64,000 bases of DNA from Pseudoalteromonas luteoviolacea (GCF_018100925.1 NZ_JAGJEH010000005.1:418068-482067), one strand, 5' to 3'; positions 1 through 10,354 are shown, numbered from the stretch's first letter. Numbers and translations: made by a program. Notes: generated by a model from the letters alone, not told the origin.

Positions 1-2
1 GC

Positions 3-611
3 GGTCCAAAGGTTATTTTCACACATGGGTGGTCCGGTGGCGTAAGCCAATTTTATCCTTTGATGGAAAAAGTGATGGAACATGGGTTTTCAGTGGTTGG
101 TTTCGATCACTATGGGCATGGGCAGAGCGACGGCAAGATAGCGAACCTGCCGTTATTTATTAAGGGTCTTAAGCACGTCTTGGCTGAGCATAAAGATGAC
201 CAAATTAAAGGTATTGTGAGTCATTCAATGGGCACCATCGGTGCTGTTAATGCAATAGAGAAAGGCCGTCACGTGATGATTGCGCCAACATTTGATTTCT
301 ATAATTCATTTCAAGAGCGGATATACGCCACTGGAATTGCCAATCAGTTGGTTGAGAAATTACTTAATGAAGTAGAAGCAGAGCATGGCATGGTGTTTAA
401 GTCACTACAGGCTGAGTTTCATTTAGGCAAACAAGATCACATTCTAATGGTGCACGATAAAGAAGATAAGTACGCACTATATCAACATACATTACAACAA
501 GTTGCTCAGCATGATCATGCGAGTTTGTTGAGCACGCAAGGACAAGGACACGGCAGAGTAATAAATAGCCCTCAAACTTGGCAGGCGATTAGACAATTAA
601 TTGATATTTAA
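3..611 (+). CDS. alpha/beta hydrolase (5' end cut by window edge)
   Basis: The frame is already open at base 3 and reads through an HGWSGG oxyanion-type motif, so the true start lies outside the window; an internal start near base 60 would remove that motif. The nucleophile elbow is SHSMG (Ser in place of the usual first Gly), followed by a candidate acid in the HDKEDKY segment and a catalytic His in GQGHGR near the C-terminus. Together these give the Ser-Asp-His order of the alpha/beta-hydrolase fold. It resembles small cytoplasmic esterase or lysophospholipase-like hydrolases; the substrate cannot be told. No partner gene is visible on this side. Family assignment is confident, function is not. 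Confidence 0.85.
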   Translation, partial: GPKVIFTHGWSGGVSQFYPLMEKVMEHGFSVVGFDHYGHGQSDGKIANLPLFIKGLKHVLAEHKDDQIKGIVSHSMGTIGAVNAIEKGRHVMIAPTFDFYNSFQERIYATGIANQLVEKLLNEVEAEHGMVFKSLQAEFHLGKQDHILMVHDKEDKYALYQHTLQQVAQHDHASLLSTQGQGHGRVINSPQTWQAIRQLIDI

Positions 612-680
612 TACTTTGAGTGAATTGTAATTAACGGCGAAGATAGACTAACTTTATATTTAGCCAAAATAAATAGATTA

Positions 681-1904
681 GTGCTTATGTTCAAATATTG
701 CTGCGCCGTGCTCTGTGTGTTTTTGTCGAGCTTTTTATTTGCCAATGATAGAGGTCTGCCTGAATTACATATCTATCATGACTCAGACTATAGTACACAT
801 AGAGAGTCTGCCATCGCGATTAAAATGGGATTTCTTACCGCCTTGAGCGAAGTAGATAGCAAGACTCAAGGCTTTAAACTGAAGTTTTTGTCCCGTGATC
901 ATCGCGGTAACAGTAATCGTAGTTTTTTGAACTTTAAGCGCTTTTTAAAAGACCCTTCCGGGTTGTTTGTATTGGGTGGGCTGCACTCTCCACCTTATAT
1001 TAAGTATCGAGAGTTTATTAATAAAAACCAAATTCCACTGCTTGTTCCTTGGGCGGCTGGTGGACCTATTACCCGTTATGACAAAGGTGAAAACTGGGTA
1101 TATCGGCTATCAGTTGATGATACTAAAGCAGGTGTTACTTTAGTCCAATTTGCCAATCAAAGAGCATGTAAAAACCCGCATCTATTTTTAGAAAGAACTC
1201 CATGGGGGAAATCAAACTATAAATCAATCGGTCAGGCGCTAGGTAAGCTTGAGCCGAGTGTGACTTGGTTTGATTGGGGAATGAAAGCAAGCAGTGCCAA
1301 AATACATATCAGGGAGATGCTTGCAAAGGGCAGCGACTGTTTATTATTCGTCGGCAATGCCATCGAAGGGAAACAGTTGGTCTCAGCAATGGCTGATTAC
1401 CCGCAGGAGCAACGCATCCCGATCATCAGCCACTGGGGGATCACTGGCGGTGACTTTTTTAATCAAGCAAAGGTTGATCTTGCCTCTGGTATTGATCTGC
1501 ACTTTATCCAAAGCTGTTTTTCTTTCCAAAGACGTCCACTATCAAACGAAGCCACAAAAGTGTGGAATAGAGCCAAAAATTTATTCCCCGATGAGTTTTC
1601 CCAACGAGACTTTTTATTTGCACCAACAGGTTTTATACATGGCTATGACATAGCAAAAGTGGCATTAGCGGCGCTCGCACAAATTGAGCTTACAGGAGAT
1701 ATGTCAAAAGATAGGGCTGCATTTCGACAATCTTTAGAGTCACTTAATACGCCTGTTGCTGGCCTTATAAAAACTTATCAAAAACCCTACTCTAAATGGA
1801 GTGCACAAAACCCAGATGCACATGAAGCGCTAGGAATTGAGGATTTGTGCATGGCATATTTTGAATCTAATGGCAGTACCAAAGTACTGGTGGACAATTC
1901 ATGA
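681..1904 (+). CDS. periplasmic substrate-binding protein (Peripla_BP_6-like), sensor partner
   Basis: A hydrophobic signal segment ending at FLFA-ND is followed by a type I periplasmic binding-protein fold of the Leu/Ile/Val-receptor kind: a long insert-free domain with a 'GLHSPP..' ligand loop, a hinge, and a second lobe with 'HGYDIAKVALAAL'. Start is GTG at 681 or ATG two codons later. The stop overlaps the ATG of the downstream histidine kinase by 4 bases, so the two are translationally coupled. No ABC permease or ATPase lies nearby. I infer that the protein delivers ligand information to the kinase, as LuxP or TorT do, rather than feeding a transporter. The ligand is unknown. Confidence 0.75.
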   Translation: MLMFKYCCAVLCVFLSSFLFANDRGLPELHIYHDSDYSTHRESAIAIKMGFLTALSEVDSKTQGFKLKFLSRDHRGNSNRSFLNFKRFLKDPSGLFVLGGLHSPPYIKYREFINKNQIPLLVPWAAGGPITRYDKGENWVYRLSVDDTKAGVTLVQFANQRACKNPHLFLERTPWGKSNYKSIGQALGKLEPSVTWFDWGMKASSAKIHIREMLAKGSDCLLFVGNAIEGKQLVSAMADYPQEQRIPIISHWGITGGDFFNQAKVDLASGIDLHFIQSCFSFQRRPLSNEATKVWNRAKNLFPDEFSQRDFLFAPTGFIHGYDIAKVALAALAQIELTGDMSKDRAAFRQSLESLNTPVAGLIKTYQKPYSKWSAQNPDAHEALGIEDLCMAYFESNGSTKVLVDNS

Positions 1905-4900
1905 AGCGCTGGCTAAATCAGGTTTTTAGCATGTCTTCGGACAGAGCTTTTTACGCATTTTTATTGTGTAGCTTGGTGTTGTCTATTGTTATTAGCCTGT
2001 CTTTGGTTGGTAGTCGAGCTGATAGCTCAGTTAAAGAGTTGCAGTTACAAGCCAGACAGACTGAAGCCAAGCTTGCTGTAAGCAATCTCGGCCAATTTAT
2101 TTCTACCCGATTAATACTGCTAAGAGATTTGGCCAAAATTCCAATGCTGTCTAATGCTGTGATGGGCAGTGATATTTCTCGCGCATCGCTATCAGACTTT
2201 TTGAAAGATTACAAAGTGTTGGGGCAAAATGTGCCGCTGCATTTGTACAATGTGTTATCTGAACCAGTTTTTACAAATTCGCCTTTATACAGTGGTAAAT
2301 TCAGCAAAGAACCTTGGCTAGACCAAATGTTGCTAGGAGAGCTAGGTCAAGCTGTGGTGTTAAAACATGAAGACCAACAATTTAAATTTATTTTAGCGGT
2401 GCCAATCGAATATAACGGTTTCACAGAAGGCGTTTTAATTTCTGAGTTTATGACTGATATAGCGTCTCTATTAGCTATAGACACAGCACAAACTGAGCTA
2501 GCAGTAGAACTAACCGGACAATGGGTAAAATACAGCAATACAGCAATACGGCATCGGGTCATGATTATCTGCAACTGTTTGCAAGTCGTTTGCCTGATAC
2601 CGATGTTGACGTTAAGTTTTTAATCGATCAGCAAATGATCCAAGATAATGTCAATATATTCATTTTTGCCATCGCAAAAGCTGTTGTGATCAGTTTGCTG
2701 TTGTCATTTTTACTGCTGTTTTTCTTTGGGCGTCAGCTACTACTCAACCCATTTAAGCAATTACAGTTGTCGCAAAGAGAAACTGAAAAAAGCGAGGAAC
2801 GATTTAAACTAGCCATTAAAGGCAGTAACGATGGAATATGGGATTGGGACATTGAGAAAGGCAGTATGTTTTACTCCCCGCGCTTTCGCGAATTACTTGG
2901 GTATGATAGCAATGATACCAACGGTTTCCCGGATGTATTTGAAAGCCTTGAAAAAGGCATGCATCCAAAAGACAAAACCCACACATTTGGCGCACTCAAC
3001 GCGCATCTAGAAAACAACGATGTGTTTGATGTTGAGTTTAGAATGAGGAACCGTGACGGTGAGTACCGCTTTTACCGTTCAAAAGGTTTGGCACTGAGAA
3101 ATAGTGTAAACAGAGCGGTGCGAATGTCAGGCTCCTTGACTGACATTACCGACCAAAAAATGTATCAAGAAGCACTCAAAAAAGCCAAAGAACACAATGA
3201 TTTATTGGCATATGCCATAGAGTCTTGCGATGTTGGAATTGTGATAACCGATGCGTATAAAAAGGACATGCCTTTGAGTTTTATAAACTCAGCGTTTAAA
3301 CGTATAACTGGCTATGACGACAGCGTAATTGGTAAAAATTGCCGATTTTTACAAGGTGAACAAACCTCAGAGGCAGCTCTGGAAGCCATTCGCGAAGCCA
3401 TTAAAATGCAGCAACCACACCGAGAAAAAATTCTGAATTATCGTAAAGATGGAGAGCCATTTTGGAATAATATGCACATTGGTCCGGTGTTGGACGAAAA
3501 CAAAAAGCTGATTGCATATGTCGGAATTTTACAGGATGTTACGGAGCAAATTAGGCAACAAAAAGCTTTGGCTGATGCCAAGGTGCAAGCTGAGCAAGCC
3601 AGTGAAGCTAAAAGCGCCTTCTTGGCTTCGATGAGTCATGAAATCCGCACGCCTATGAACGGGGTGTTAGGCATGCTGAATTTAATGATGAATAGCCCAC
3701 TAGATGATGAGCAAAAACACCGAGCTAGATTGGCAATGAACAGTGCCAATTCGCTACTCAATCTTATTAACGATATTTTGGACTTTTCTAAAGTTGATGC
3801 TGGCAAGCTTGAGTTAGAATTATTGGACTTTGACCTGAGAGAACTGTTTGGAGACTTTTCAGAATCTGCAGCACTACAAGCGCAGAGCAAAGGGATAGAG
3901 CTGGTTCTGGACATAGTTAAAGTCGACAGCTCCGTGGTAAAAGGTGATCCCAGTCGATTGCGTCAGGTGCTGTCAAACCTAGTTGGTAATGCCATTAAAT
4001 TTACTGATGAGGGAGAGATCATCATACGTGCGGAGCTTACTGAGGTTCAGGGGAAATTACGCTTAGATTGCTCAGTTATTGACTCTGGTATTGGCATTCC
4101 GCTATCTAAGCAACACAAGCTATTCGAAACATTCTCGCAAGTAGACTCATCAACCACACGCAAATATGGCGGAACAGGTCTTGGCCTATCCATCGTTAAA
4201 AAGTTATGTGAATTGATGGGGGGCAGTATTGGCGTTAGAAGCGATGAAGGCCATGGCAGCGAGTTTTATTTTTCAATTATGTTAGAAGCAGGCGAGCAAA
4301 ATAACCGCTCAATGCCAAAATTTGATATTAGTAAACTTGAGTTGCTGATTGTTGATGACAATCGAACTAACCGCACAGTATTAAGAGAGCAGCTAGAGAT
4401 TTGGGGCGCTAAAGTCACCGAGGCATCTTCGGCAATTGAGGCGCTTTCTCAGTGTGAAGCACGTTTAAAAGATCCGAATAAAACCCTGTTTGATATTGCG
4501 TTACTAGATATGCAAATGCCGGTAATGGATGGGGCTCAACTGGGTGAGGAAATGCAAAGTGACCCGAGGCTCAACAGTATTAAACTTATTATGATGACTT
4601 CAATGGGTCATCAGGGCGATGCTGCCTACTTTGCCAAGCGTGGTTTTTCTGGGTATTTTCCAAAACCCGCGACGACTACAGATCTATACAATGCTTTATC
4701 GGTAGTTGGAGAAGATGGGGAGGCATTGGCCAATGCCAAGCCAATTGTCACTTCTCATTACCTCAAATCGTTTAAAGAGAGTGAAGTCTCAGAAAACCTA
4801 GTATGGGATCCTCAGCCAAGGTTACTACTGGCAGAAGACAACCATGTAAATCAAATTGTTACAACAAGTATGTTGAAAAAATTGGGTATTGAGTTTGTAG

Positions 4901-5229
4901 ATGTGGTTACCAATGGTCAAGAGGCAATAAATGCGCTACGCCACTGTCAGCATTCGAACCCCTATGACTTAGTACTCATGGACTGTCAAATGCCTGAAAT
5001 GGATGGTTATGAAGCAACAGGGAATATTCGAAAAGGACAAGCTGGTAACGGTAATCAAGATATTACAATCATAGCGCTAACCGCAAACGCTATGAGTGGC
5101 GACGAAAAAAAATGCCGAGATGCGGGTATGGATGACTATCTCACTAAGCCAATTCAACCCAACACCTTAATGCAATGTTTGAAAGCGCATTTGAGTACAC
5201 AAAGTGTACGCTCTGATGTGGCGGAGTAA
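1901..5229 (+). pseudogene. LOV-domain hybrid histidine kinase, split by an 8-bp duplication
   Basis: Two overlapping frames, 1901-2623 and 2521-5229, make one kinase of about 1106 residues if one copy of an 8-bp tandem repeat at 2531-2546 is removed. Order: N-terminal TM helix, periplasmic sensor domain (first frame); then, in the second frame, TM helix (about residues 48-70), PAS (about 92-200), a LOV-type PAS (about 222-345) with NCRFLQG and the flavin-adduct Cys at 274, HisKA with SHEIRTP (His373), HATPase with DSGIGIP and GTGLGLSIV, and two receiver domains (Asp663, Asp821, with TKP near the end). The upstream binding protein overlaps by 4 bases. As written, the sensor half is lost from the kinase half, though the 2521 frame could still make a one-TM protein. 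Either a recent mutation, a phase-variable switch or a sequencing error. Confidence 0.85.
2531..2546 (+). repeat. 8-bp tandem duplication that shifts the kinase frame
   Basis: TACAGCAA occurs twice head to tail, followed by TAC. Deleting one copy joins the upstream reading frame (WVKYSNTA) to the downstream one (YSNTASGHDY) without loss of residues. This is the kind of change made by slipped-strand replication. Confidence 0.9.
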
Positions 5230-5297
5230 AAATAGATAGCTAATTGACCTTAATTTTGGCATATTTAAGTACTGTCTAAATATACAGGTTTTATATT

Positions 5298-7484
5298 TTG
5301 AAAACGCTGCCCGAAAAATACTATCTAACACATTTCTTCGAATTGTTAGATTACTTAGAGCAAACTAGTTGGCATTTAGTAAGTGACGTGCAGCGTTCGA
5401 AATTGAATGCCTTTAAGTTATTGCCGCAAGATGCTCAGTGTTTACTCATTCGGGTTGTTAATCGAAAACGCCATTATGTTTGCAGTGAAGAGTTAGTTTA
5501 TGACGAAATAGACGACTATCACGCTGCCTATCAGTTATTAAATGAACAAAATTGGCTCACTCAAGCGCAAGACTCAGCCATGTTAAGTACGTTGATATCT
5601 GAGCTAAATAAATCTCAATTAATGGCGCTGGCTAAGGAGTTTGATTTTCAAGATACACCGGTCAAGTCTGCTAAAAAAGCACTATGGCATGAGCATATAT
5701 GCGGCCAACTTGCGAGTATTGAAGCGGCTCCATCGGCTATACTTCCAGGTTACTTTACCTCTACGTTTAAATCAGACTTGGCTTATTTTCTGTTTTTATT
5801 TTTTGGTAAGTTAGGGGGGGCATTATCGCAGTTTTCCATGCGGGATTTGGGGGTAATGCAAACCCATCGACAACGAGTGCAGGGCAATGCGCATTTTGAG
5901 TCGAGAGAAGAAGCACAAAGTGCATTTTTGTACTGCAACCTATACAACGATTTAAAAACCTTGCCACAACAATCACTTCTTGAGTTAGCGGACAACATCA
6001 CAACACAAAGCTACACCAGCCCGATAGGGTCATTGGCAAAGCTTAAATACGATCATCTGTGCTATAAATTGGCCAATTTGGTGCTTGAACACAATGTTGT
6101 ACTGAGTGAATCGCTACTAACGTTGAGCGCACACCCCAAAGCGCAAGAGAAATACATCAGGTCATTGTATGCCAAAGGTGAACATGAAAAATGCAAAGAG
6201 CTGATTGAGCAGCTGTTAGACACGCCTGGCGACGAGCAGCTGTTGTTTTTCGCGGAGGATTTTTATCGACTTAAGTTTACTGAAAAGCGAACCTCGCTGC
6301 TAACCGATATGCTGCGTGCAAGTGGTCAGCCTATTTGCCTTGATGAAGCATTTGTTGGTTATGTAGAGCAAGGACTAATCGAACACTATGGACGTTCTAA
6401 TGTAAGGGCTTATCACTGTGAAAATATGTTGTGGCGTGCCTTATTTTGTTTAAGCTTTTGGCACGAGCTATTTGAGGATGAGCGAAATGCGTTTTCTAAC
6501 GAGTTCGAACACACACCAAAGTGCCTCAAAGACAACTCGTTTTACAGTGTATTCGAAGCCGAAATTGAACAGCGACTCACCACGTTTGTCGACAATAATC
6601 ACTTGTTAAACTGGCTGATAAAACAAGCTGCTGACAAATTCAATCAACACAGCAGATTGATGTTCTGGGACCCTGATTGCCTCGCTCAATTATTTGAATT
6701 TGCAAAACATGCACCTATTGGTGCTGTATGTGCGCATTTGCGTGCGATGAGTAAAGATTTCAATGGCTTAAAAGATGGGTATCCAGACTTAATGTTGTGC
6801 CAGCAAGGCGTTAAATTCGTTGAAGTCAAAGCGCCAGGTGATAGTTTGCGACGTAACCAATTGATCACGATAAAAAAGCTGATTGAGTCTGGATTTGAGG
6901 TGAGCGTGCAAACCGTCCAATGGCAAGTTCAACCAGATCAACCCTACGTCATTGTTGATATTGAAACCACTGGCGGAAAAAAGGAGCATGATAAGATCAC
7001 CGAAATCGCTATGGTGAAGGTGGTAAATGGCAAAATAGTGGGGCAGTGGCATAGCCTGATTAACCCTCAGCGGCGGATCCCAAGGTACATAACAGAGCTT
7101 ACTGGTATTGATAATGAAATGGTCAAAGATGCTCCTGTGTTTAGTGAAGTTGTTGATGATATTGACAGGTTTGGTCGAGATGCAATTTTTGTAGCGCACA
7201 ATGTCAACTTTGATTATGGCTTTATCAAAGCAGAATTTGCACGCTTAGAGCGACCGTTTAAAAGAGCGAAACTATGTACTGTGCAATTGGGCAGAAAGTG
7301 GCTGCCGGGTCACGCTTCTTATTCACTGGGTAAAATTTGCCAAGCATTGAACATAGAACTAAATGGACATCACAGAGCGCTCAACGATGCACTGGCAACC
7401 GTTGAATTATTTAATTTAATCAATCAGCGACGTATAGAAGCGAGTGAAAGCACCAAGGATAAGCGGCAAGAGGACACGCAATAA
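5298..7484 (+). CDS. FAN1-like VRR-NUC nuclease fused to DEDDh exonuclease
   Basis: The first roughly 540 residues look like bacterial FAN1: an N-terminal SAP-like/helical part, a TPR-like helical middle, then a VRR-NUC nuclease with G-YPDL (Asp497) and E-V-K (Glu509, Lys511) followed by 'DSLRRNQ'. Known family role: structure-specific 5' flap endonuclease/exonuclease used in interstrand crosslink repair. The last 180 residues are a DnaQ/epsilon-type proofreading fold: DIETTG (Asp554, Glu556), AHNVNFDYGF, and HRALND (His692, Asp697), which is a complete DEDDh set. Start is TTG at 5298 with AGG about 9 bases upstream; no better start is seen. Single-gene unit. The fusion would give one polypeptide both flap cutting and 3'-5' trimming (inference). 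Confidence 0.85.
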   Translation: MKTLPEKYYLTHFFELLDYLEQTSWHLVSDVQRSKLNAFKLLPQDAQCLLIRVVNRKRHYVCSEELVYDEIDDYHAAYQLLNEQNWLTQAQDSAMLSTLISELNKSQLMALAKEFDFQDTPVKSAKKALWHEHICGQLASIEAAPSAILPGYFTSTFKSDLAYFLFLFFGKLGGALSQFSMRDLGVMQTHRQRVQGNAHFESREEAQSAFLYCNLYNDLKTLPQQSLLELADNITTQSYTSPIGSLAKLKYDHLCYKLANLVLEHNVVLSESLLTLSAHPKAQEKYIRSLYAKGEHEKCKELIEQLLDTPGDEQLLFFAEDFYRLKFTEKRTSLLTDMLRASGQPICLDEAFVGYVEQGLIEHYGRSNVRAYHCENMLWRALFCLSFWHELFEDERNAFSNEFEHTPKCLKDNSFYSVFEAEIEQRLTTFVDNNHLLNWLIKQAADKFNQHSRLMFWDPDCLAQLFEFAKHAPIGAVCAHLRAMSKDFNGLKDGYPDLMLCQQGVKFVEVKAPGDSLRRNQLITIKKLIESGFEVSVQTVQWQVQPDQPYVIVDIETTGGKKEHDKITEIAMVKVVNGKIVGQWHSLINPQRRIPRYITELTGIDNEMVKDAPVFSEVVDDIDRFGRDAIFVAHNVNFDYGFIKAEFARLERPFKRAKLCTVQLGRKWLPGHASYSLGKICQALNIELNGHHRALNDALATVELFNLINQRRIEASESTKDKRQEDTQ

Positions 7485-7526
7485 CGATGCATATACAACG
7501 AGATAGAGTCATTACTGGGAGACACC

Positions 7527-7907
7527 GTGATTTTTAATACTTTGATTATGTTTATTAGTAAGTGCGGGGTTGCCATCTCTTTGTGTGCATTAGGTATGCT
7601 GATTGTGCCTCTGGTGAGTAGTAACCCTGTATTATCAATAGCGCTTATCGCGGGGTTGGTTATTGCAAATGGTGTGATGTATCTGGGGTTTTATAAAGAC
7701 AAACGCAACGCCAAAAATGAAGCTCGCAGGATCTCCGAAAAAACACTTATTGTATTGTCGATGCTGGCACTGCATTGTACCACGCATTTGACTATGCACT
7801 TTACGCAACATAAAACCAGCAAGTGGTCGTTTCAGCTTAAGTTGTTGGCAGCAATCACTTTGCAATTGTCGTTGAGTGTGTTTTGGTTTGTCCAAGTGTA
7901 CGTTTAG
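7527..7907 (+). CDS. DUF1294 family membrane protein
   Basis: The 126-residue protein has hydrophobic segments at about residues 5-30, 35-55 and 100-125. Between them lies the DUF1294 signature: 'GFYKDKRNAKNEARRISEKTL' followed by a histidine-rich loop and 'HKTSKWSFQLK'. The family is widespread and of unknown function, sometimes fused to a cold-shock domain; that domain is absent here. GTG start with a GGGAG ribosome site 6-7 bases before it. It follows the nuclease gene by 42 bases and ends before a strong bidirectional terminator, so it may be cotranscribed with it. Confidence 0.75.
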   Translation: MIFNTLIMFISKCGVAISLCALGMLIVPLVSSNPVLSIALIAGLVIANGVMYLGFYKDKRNAKNEARRISEKTLIVLSMLALHCTTHLTMHFTQHKTSKWSFQLKLLAAITLQLSLSVFWFVQVYV

Positions 7908-7946
7908 TTAATTTGATTGGTTAACACAACACGCTTGAGTCAATAT

Positions 7947-7976
7947 AAAAAGCGCCAGCTATGACTGGCGCTTTTT
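7947..7976. terminator. bidirectional rho-independent terminator
   Basis: A perfect 12-bp inverted repeat, AAAAAGCGCCAG and its complement, with a 6-base loop. It lies between convergent genes and has A and T runs suitable for either direction. Confidence 0.9.
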
Positions 7977-7984
7977 CGTTGTGT

Positions 7985-10150
7985 TTAATTTTGCTCGGCA
8001 AACTCATCTAATAGCGACCATCTATGCTCTTTACTTTGAGTTCCTTTGCCCAAAATCCAGTAATCATAGCTATTTTGAATGGTGCCTTTGCTTTGCTGAA
8101 TTGCCAGCCATGTATTGACGTAATTGAGAATATCAACATTGCGCTTTGCGACGGCAAATCCAACCGGGTACTTAAGCTCTGCACCTTTTGGTACCACTAC
8201 ACCATATTCTGGGTAAAACATACTCCACGCAAACCCAGCTTCTGCACTGATAACCAGCGCATCAAAATCACTGCTTTTTTCAAAGAATGCTTGGTGATTA
8301 CCAAGTTGTTTAACACTGATCTGCTTATACTTATTGGCAACATCGCGCATCAACGGCTGGTACTCTACATGAGCTAGGCTAAGATTGTCTTTTGTTAATA
8401 CCTGCTCTTTGGAAGCAAACTCCTTAAGACGGTGATCTTTGGCAACCAACGCCAGCTGCAACTCTAAAACAGGGTTAGTAAAGCGAACAGTGCTTAAATC
8501 GATAATGCTCATTTCTAAACCCGACATGGCGATGTCAAAATACCCCTTGCTCAGGTATTCAGCCAGTTGGTGTTTTTTGAATGGAATAAACTCCACTTTC
8601 ACTTGTAGATCGGCAGCTAATTTATGGGCAAGGCCTATATCAAAACCTACCAGTTCATCTTTTTGGTTGAAATAACTAAAGGGTACATTATCGACTAAGT
8701 ATCCGACCCGCAGTACGTTACGCTTTTTGATGATGTCGATATTCGTCAACGACAATTCGCCGCTTTGGTATGCTTTTGGCACGTGATTGAGCACATCATT
8801 GGGCACTTGATCAGATACAACCATGTTGGCAATCACATCGTCAGCACCTTTGGTACTTTGTGCCAAGTAGTTATTGGTGGTAAAGCTGAGCACCATAAAA
8901 GCGGGTAAAAACGCCGACAGCAGAGTGAGATAGTACAGGGAGCGGATACGCTTTAAATGCAGCTGCTGTTTATTGTAAAAGATGCACAGTAGCGTGACCG
9001 CAAAGATATAAACAACGGTTGTTGGTGATACCACCTTGGCAGTTAACACCGACATCGACAAATAAAGTTGATAACTGTCGGCCGGAATTTTTAGGCTATC
9101 CAGCATATAGGGGATAGCTATGTGTACATTGGCAAAGTAACTGAGCATGGCAGAAAGCGTGACATTGGGGATCTGCTCTAGGGCAATGGGGTTACCTGTT
9201 AACCAAGCTGCAAATGTAACGAACATAAGGGTAGTGAGTTTGCCCAAGCTTGGGAACGTATAAGCAATGGGGACTAACACCTCAGCAATGTGATCAGACT
9301 CTTCATCACTGCGCTTAATTTTTTGTAAATGTGACTTAATGCCCTCGGTGATAACGGGTAGCACGATAAAGACATTTCCTGTACTAAACGCAGTGATCCA
9401 GGCATTGCGCATGACTTTGATTAAGTCTCGATATTTCACAGGTGTAAGTGCCGCAACTAGCATTGGCAACAGGGCAAACATGAGGTAAAAACCTAAGCAA
9501 ATAACCAATACCAAGTAGATTTGTAAATTACTGAGCTCTTCTTGACCGATTGTACCCGCCGTACTGGCGGTCATAGAAAAAATACCAATGGGGAAGAATT
9601 TAATCACTTTTTTAGACATCACAGTCAAGCCTTGCCCGACTACTTCAAGCACATCGAGTAATTGGTTTTTCCGCCCATTGGAGATCAGTGCCAAACCCAG
9701 TGCAATACAAAAGATAACCAGCGCAGGTACATTTCCGTCAGCCATAGAAGCGAAAGGGTTTGACGGGATATACTGCTGAACGAAATTGATATCAGGTGCT
9801 TGTGCTACCAATGCTGGGGAGAAAAAAGTCCCAGCGTCATGGCTTGGCAAGGTTAGGGTAAAACACCAGATCACCGCGAGGCCAATCACCCAAAGCGCAA
9901 CCATGGTGATGGCGGCTTTGGCCAGCACGGTTTTAACCTGATCTGGGCTGAATTTACCCAACCCCACAATCAAACTGACCACGATGTAAGGAAAGATAGT
10001 GATTTGCATAAGGCTGACAAAGCCTTCGCCAATTGGTTTTAAAAACGCAACTCGCTCACCAAAAATAAGTCCTGTTGCAATGCCAAGGATCAATGCCCAT
10101 AGCATCCAGTTCATACTTTTTATCCAGTTGAATAGTTTATTCATGATCAC
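7985..10150 (-). CDS. dicarboxylate/amino acid:cation symporter fused to periplasmic solute-binding domain
   Basis: Residues about 1-410 are an SDF (DAACS) family transporter: eight or so membrane helices, re-entrant hairpin-like region rich in Ser/Thr ('FSTGNVFIVLPVI'), and 'AKVVSPTTVVYIFAVTLL'. After a membrane segment near 400-425, residues about 475-700 form an SBP_bac_3 domain beginning 'LRVGYLVDNVPFSYFN', with the typical 'GFDIGLAHKLAADL' and 'FDIAMSGLEMS' motifs. So a secondary transporter carries its own extracytoplasmic binding lobe. Known SDF members carry Glu, Asp or C4-dicarboxylates with Na+ or H+; binding domains of this type usually take amino acids, so an amino acid substrate is likely. 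Starts ATG at 10150 or 6 bases inside. Ends at the shared terminator. Confidence 0.85.
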   Translation of the reverse strand: MIMNKLFNWIKSMNWMLWALILGIATGLIFGERVAFLKPIGEGFVSLMQITIFPYIVVSLIVGLGKFSPDQVKTVLAKAAITMVALWVIGLAVIWCFTLTLPSHDAGTFFSPALVAQAPDINFVQQYIPSNPFASMADGNVPALVIFCIALGLALISNGRKNQLLDVLEVVGQGLTVMSKKVIKFFPIGIFSMTASTAGTIGQEELSNLQIYLVLVICLGFYLMFALLPMLVAALTPVKYRDLIKVMRNAWITAFSTGNVFIVLPVITEGIKSHLQKIKRSDEESDHIAEVLVPIAYTFPSLGKLTTLMFVTFAAWLTGNPIALEQIPNVTLSAMLSYFANVHIAIPYMLDSLKIPADSYQLYLSMSVLTAKVVSPTTVVYIFAVTLLCIFYNKQQLHLKRIRSLYYLTLLSAFLPAFMVLSFTTNNYLAQSTKGADDVIANMVVSDQVPNDVLNHVPKAYQSGELSLTNIDIIKKRNVLRVGYLVDNVPFSYFNQKDELVGFDIGLAHKLAADLQVKVEFIPFKKHQLAEYLSKGYFDIAMSGLEMSIIDLSTVRFTNPVLELQLALVAKDHRLKEFASKEQVLTKDNLSLAHVEYQPLMRDVANKYKQISVKQLGNHQAFFEKSSDFDALVISAEAGFAWSMFYPEYGVVVPKGAELKYPVGFAVAKRNVDILNYVNTWLAIQQSKGTIQNSYDYWILGKGTQSKEHRWSLLDEFAEQN

Positions 10151-10354
10151 CCGTCGCAGTTAAATTGGTGCGCGATTATATTGAGGTTAGCTGAAATTAA
10201 TCTGAATGCATGGAATGAAATAAGGCGATAGGGGTGTAAGCTTTGAAAAAATATGGATTTGATGCGAGTAAGTATTCACATTTGACCGCAAATTGTATTG
10301 CGGCCAAGATAAAAATTCACAGCAAATAAAAACAGAAAATTTTAAAGTTGAAGA

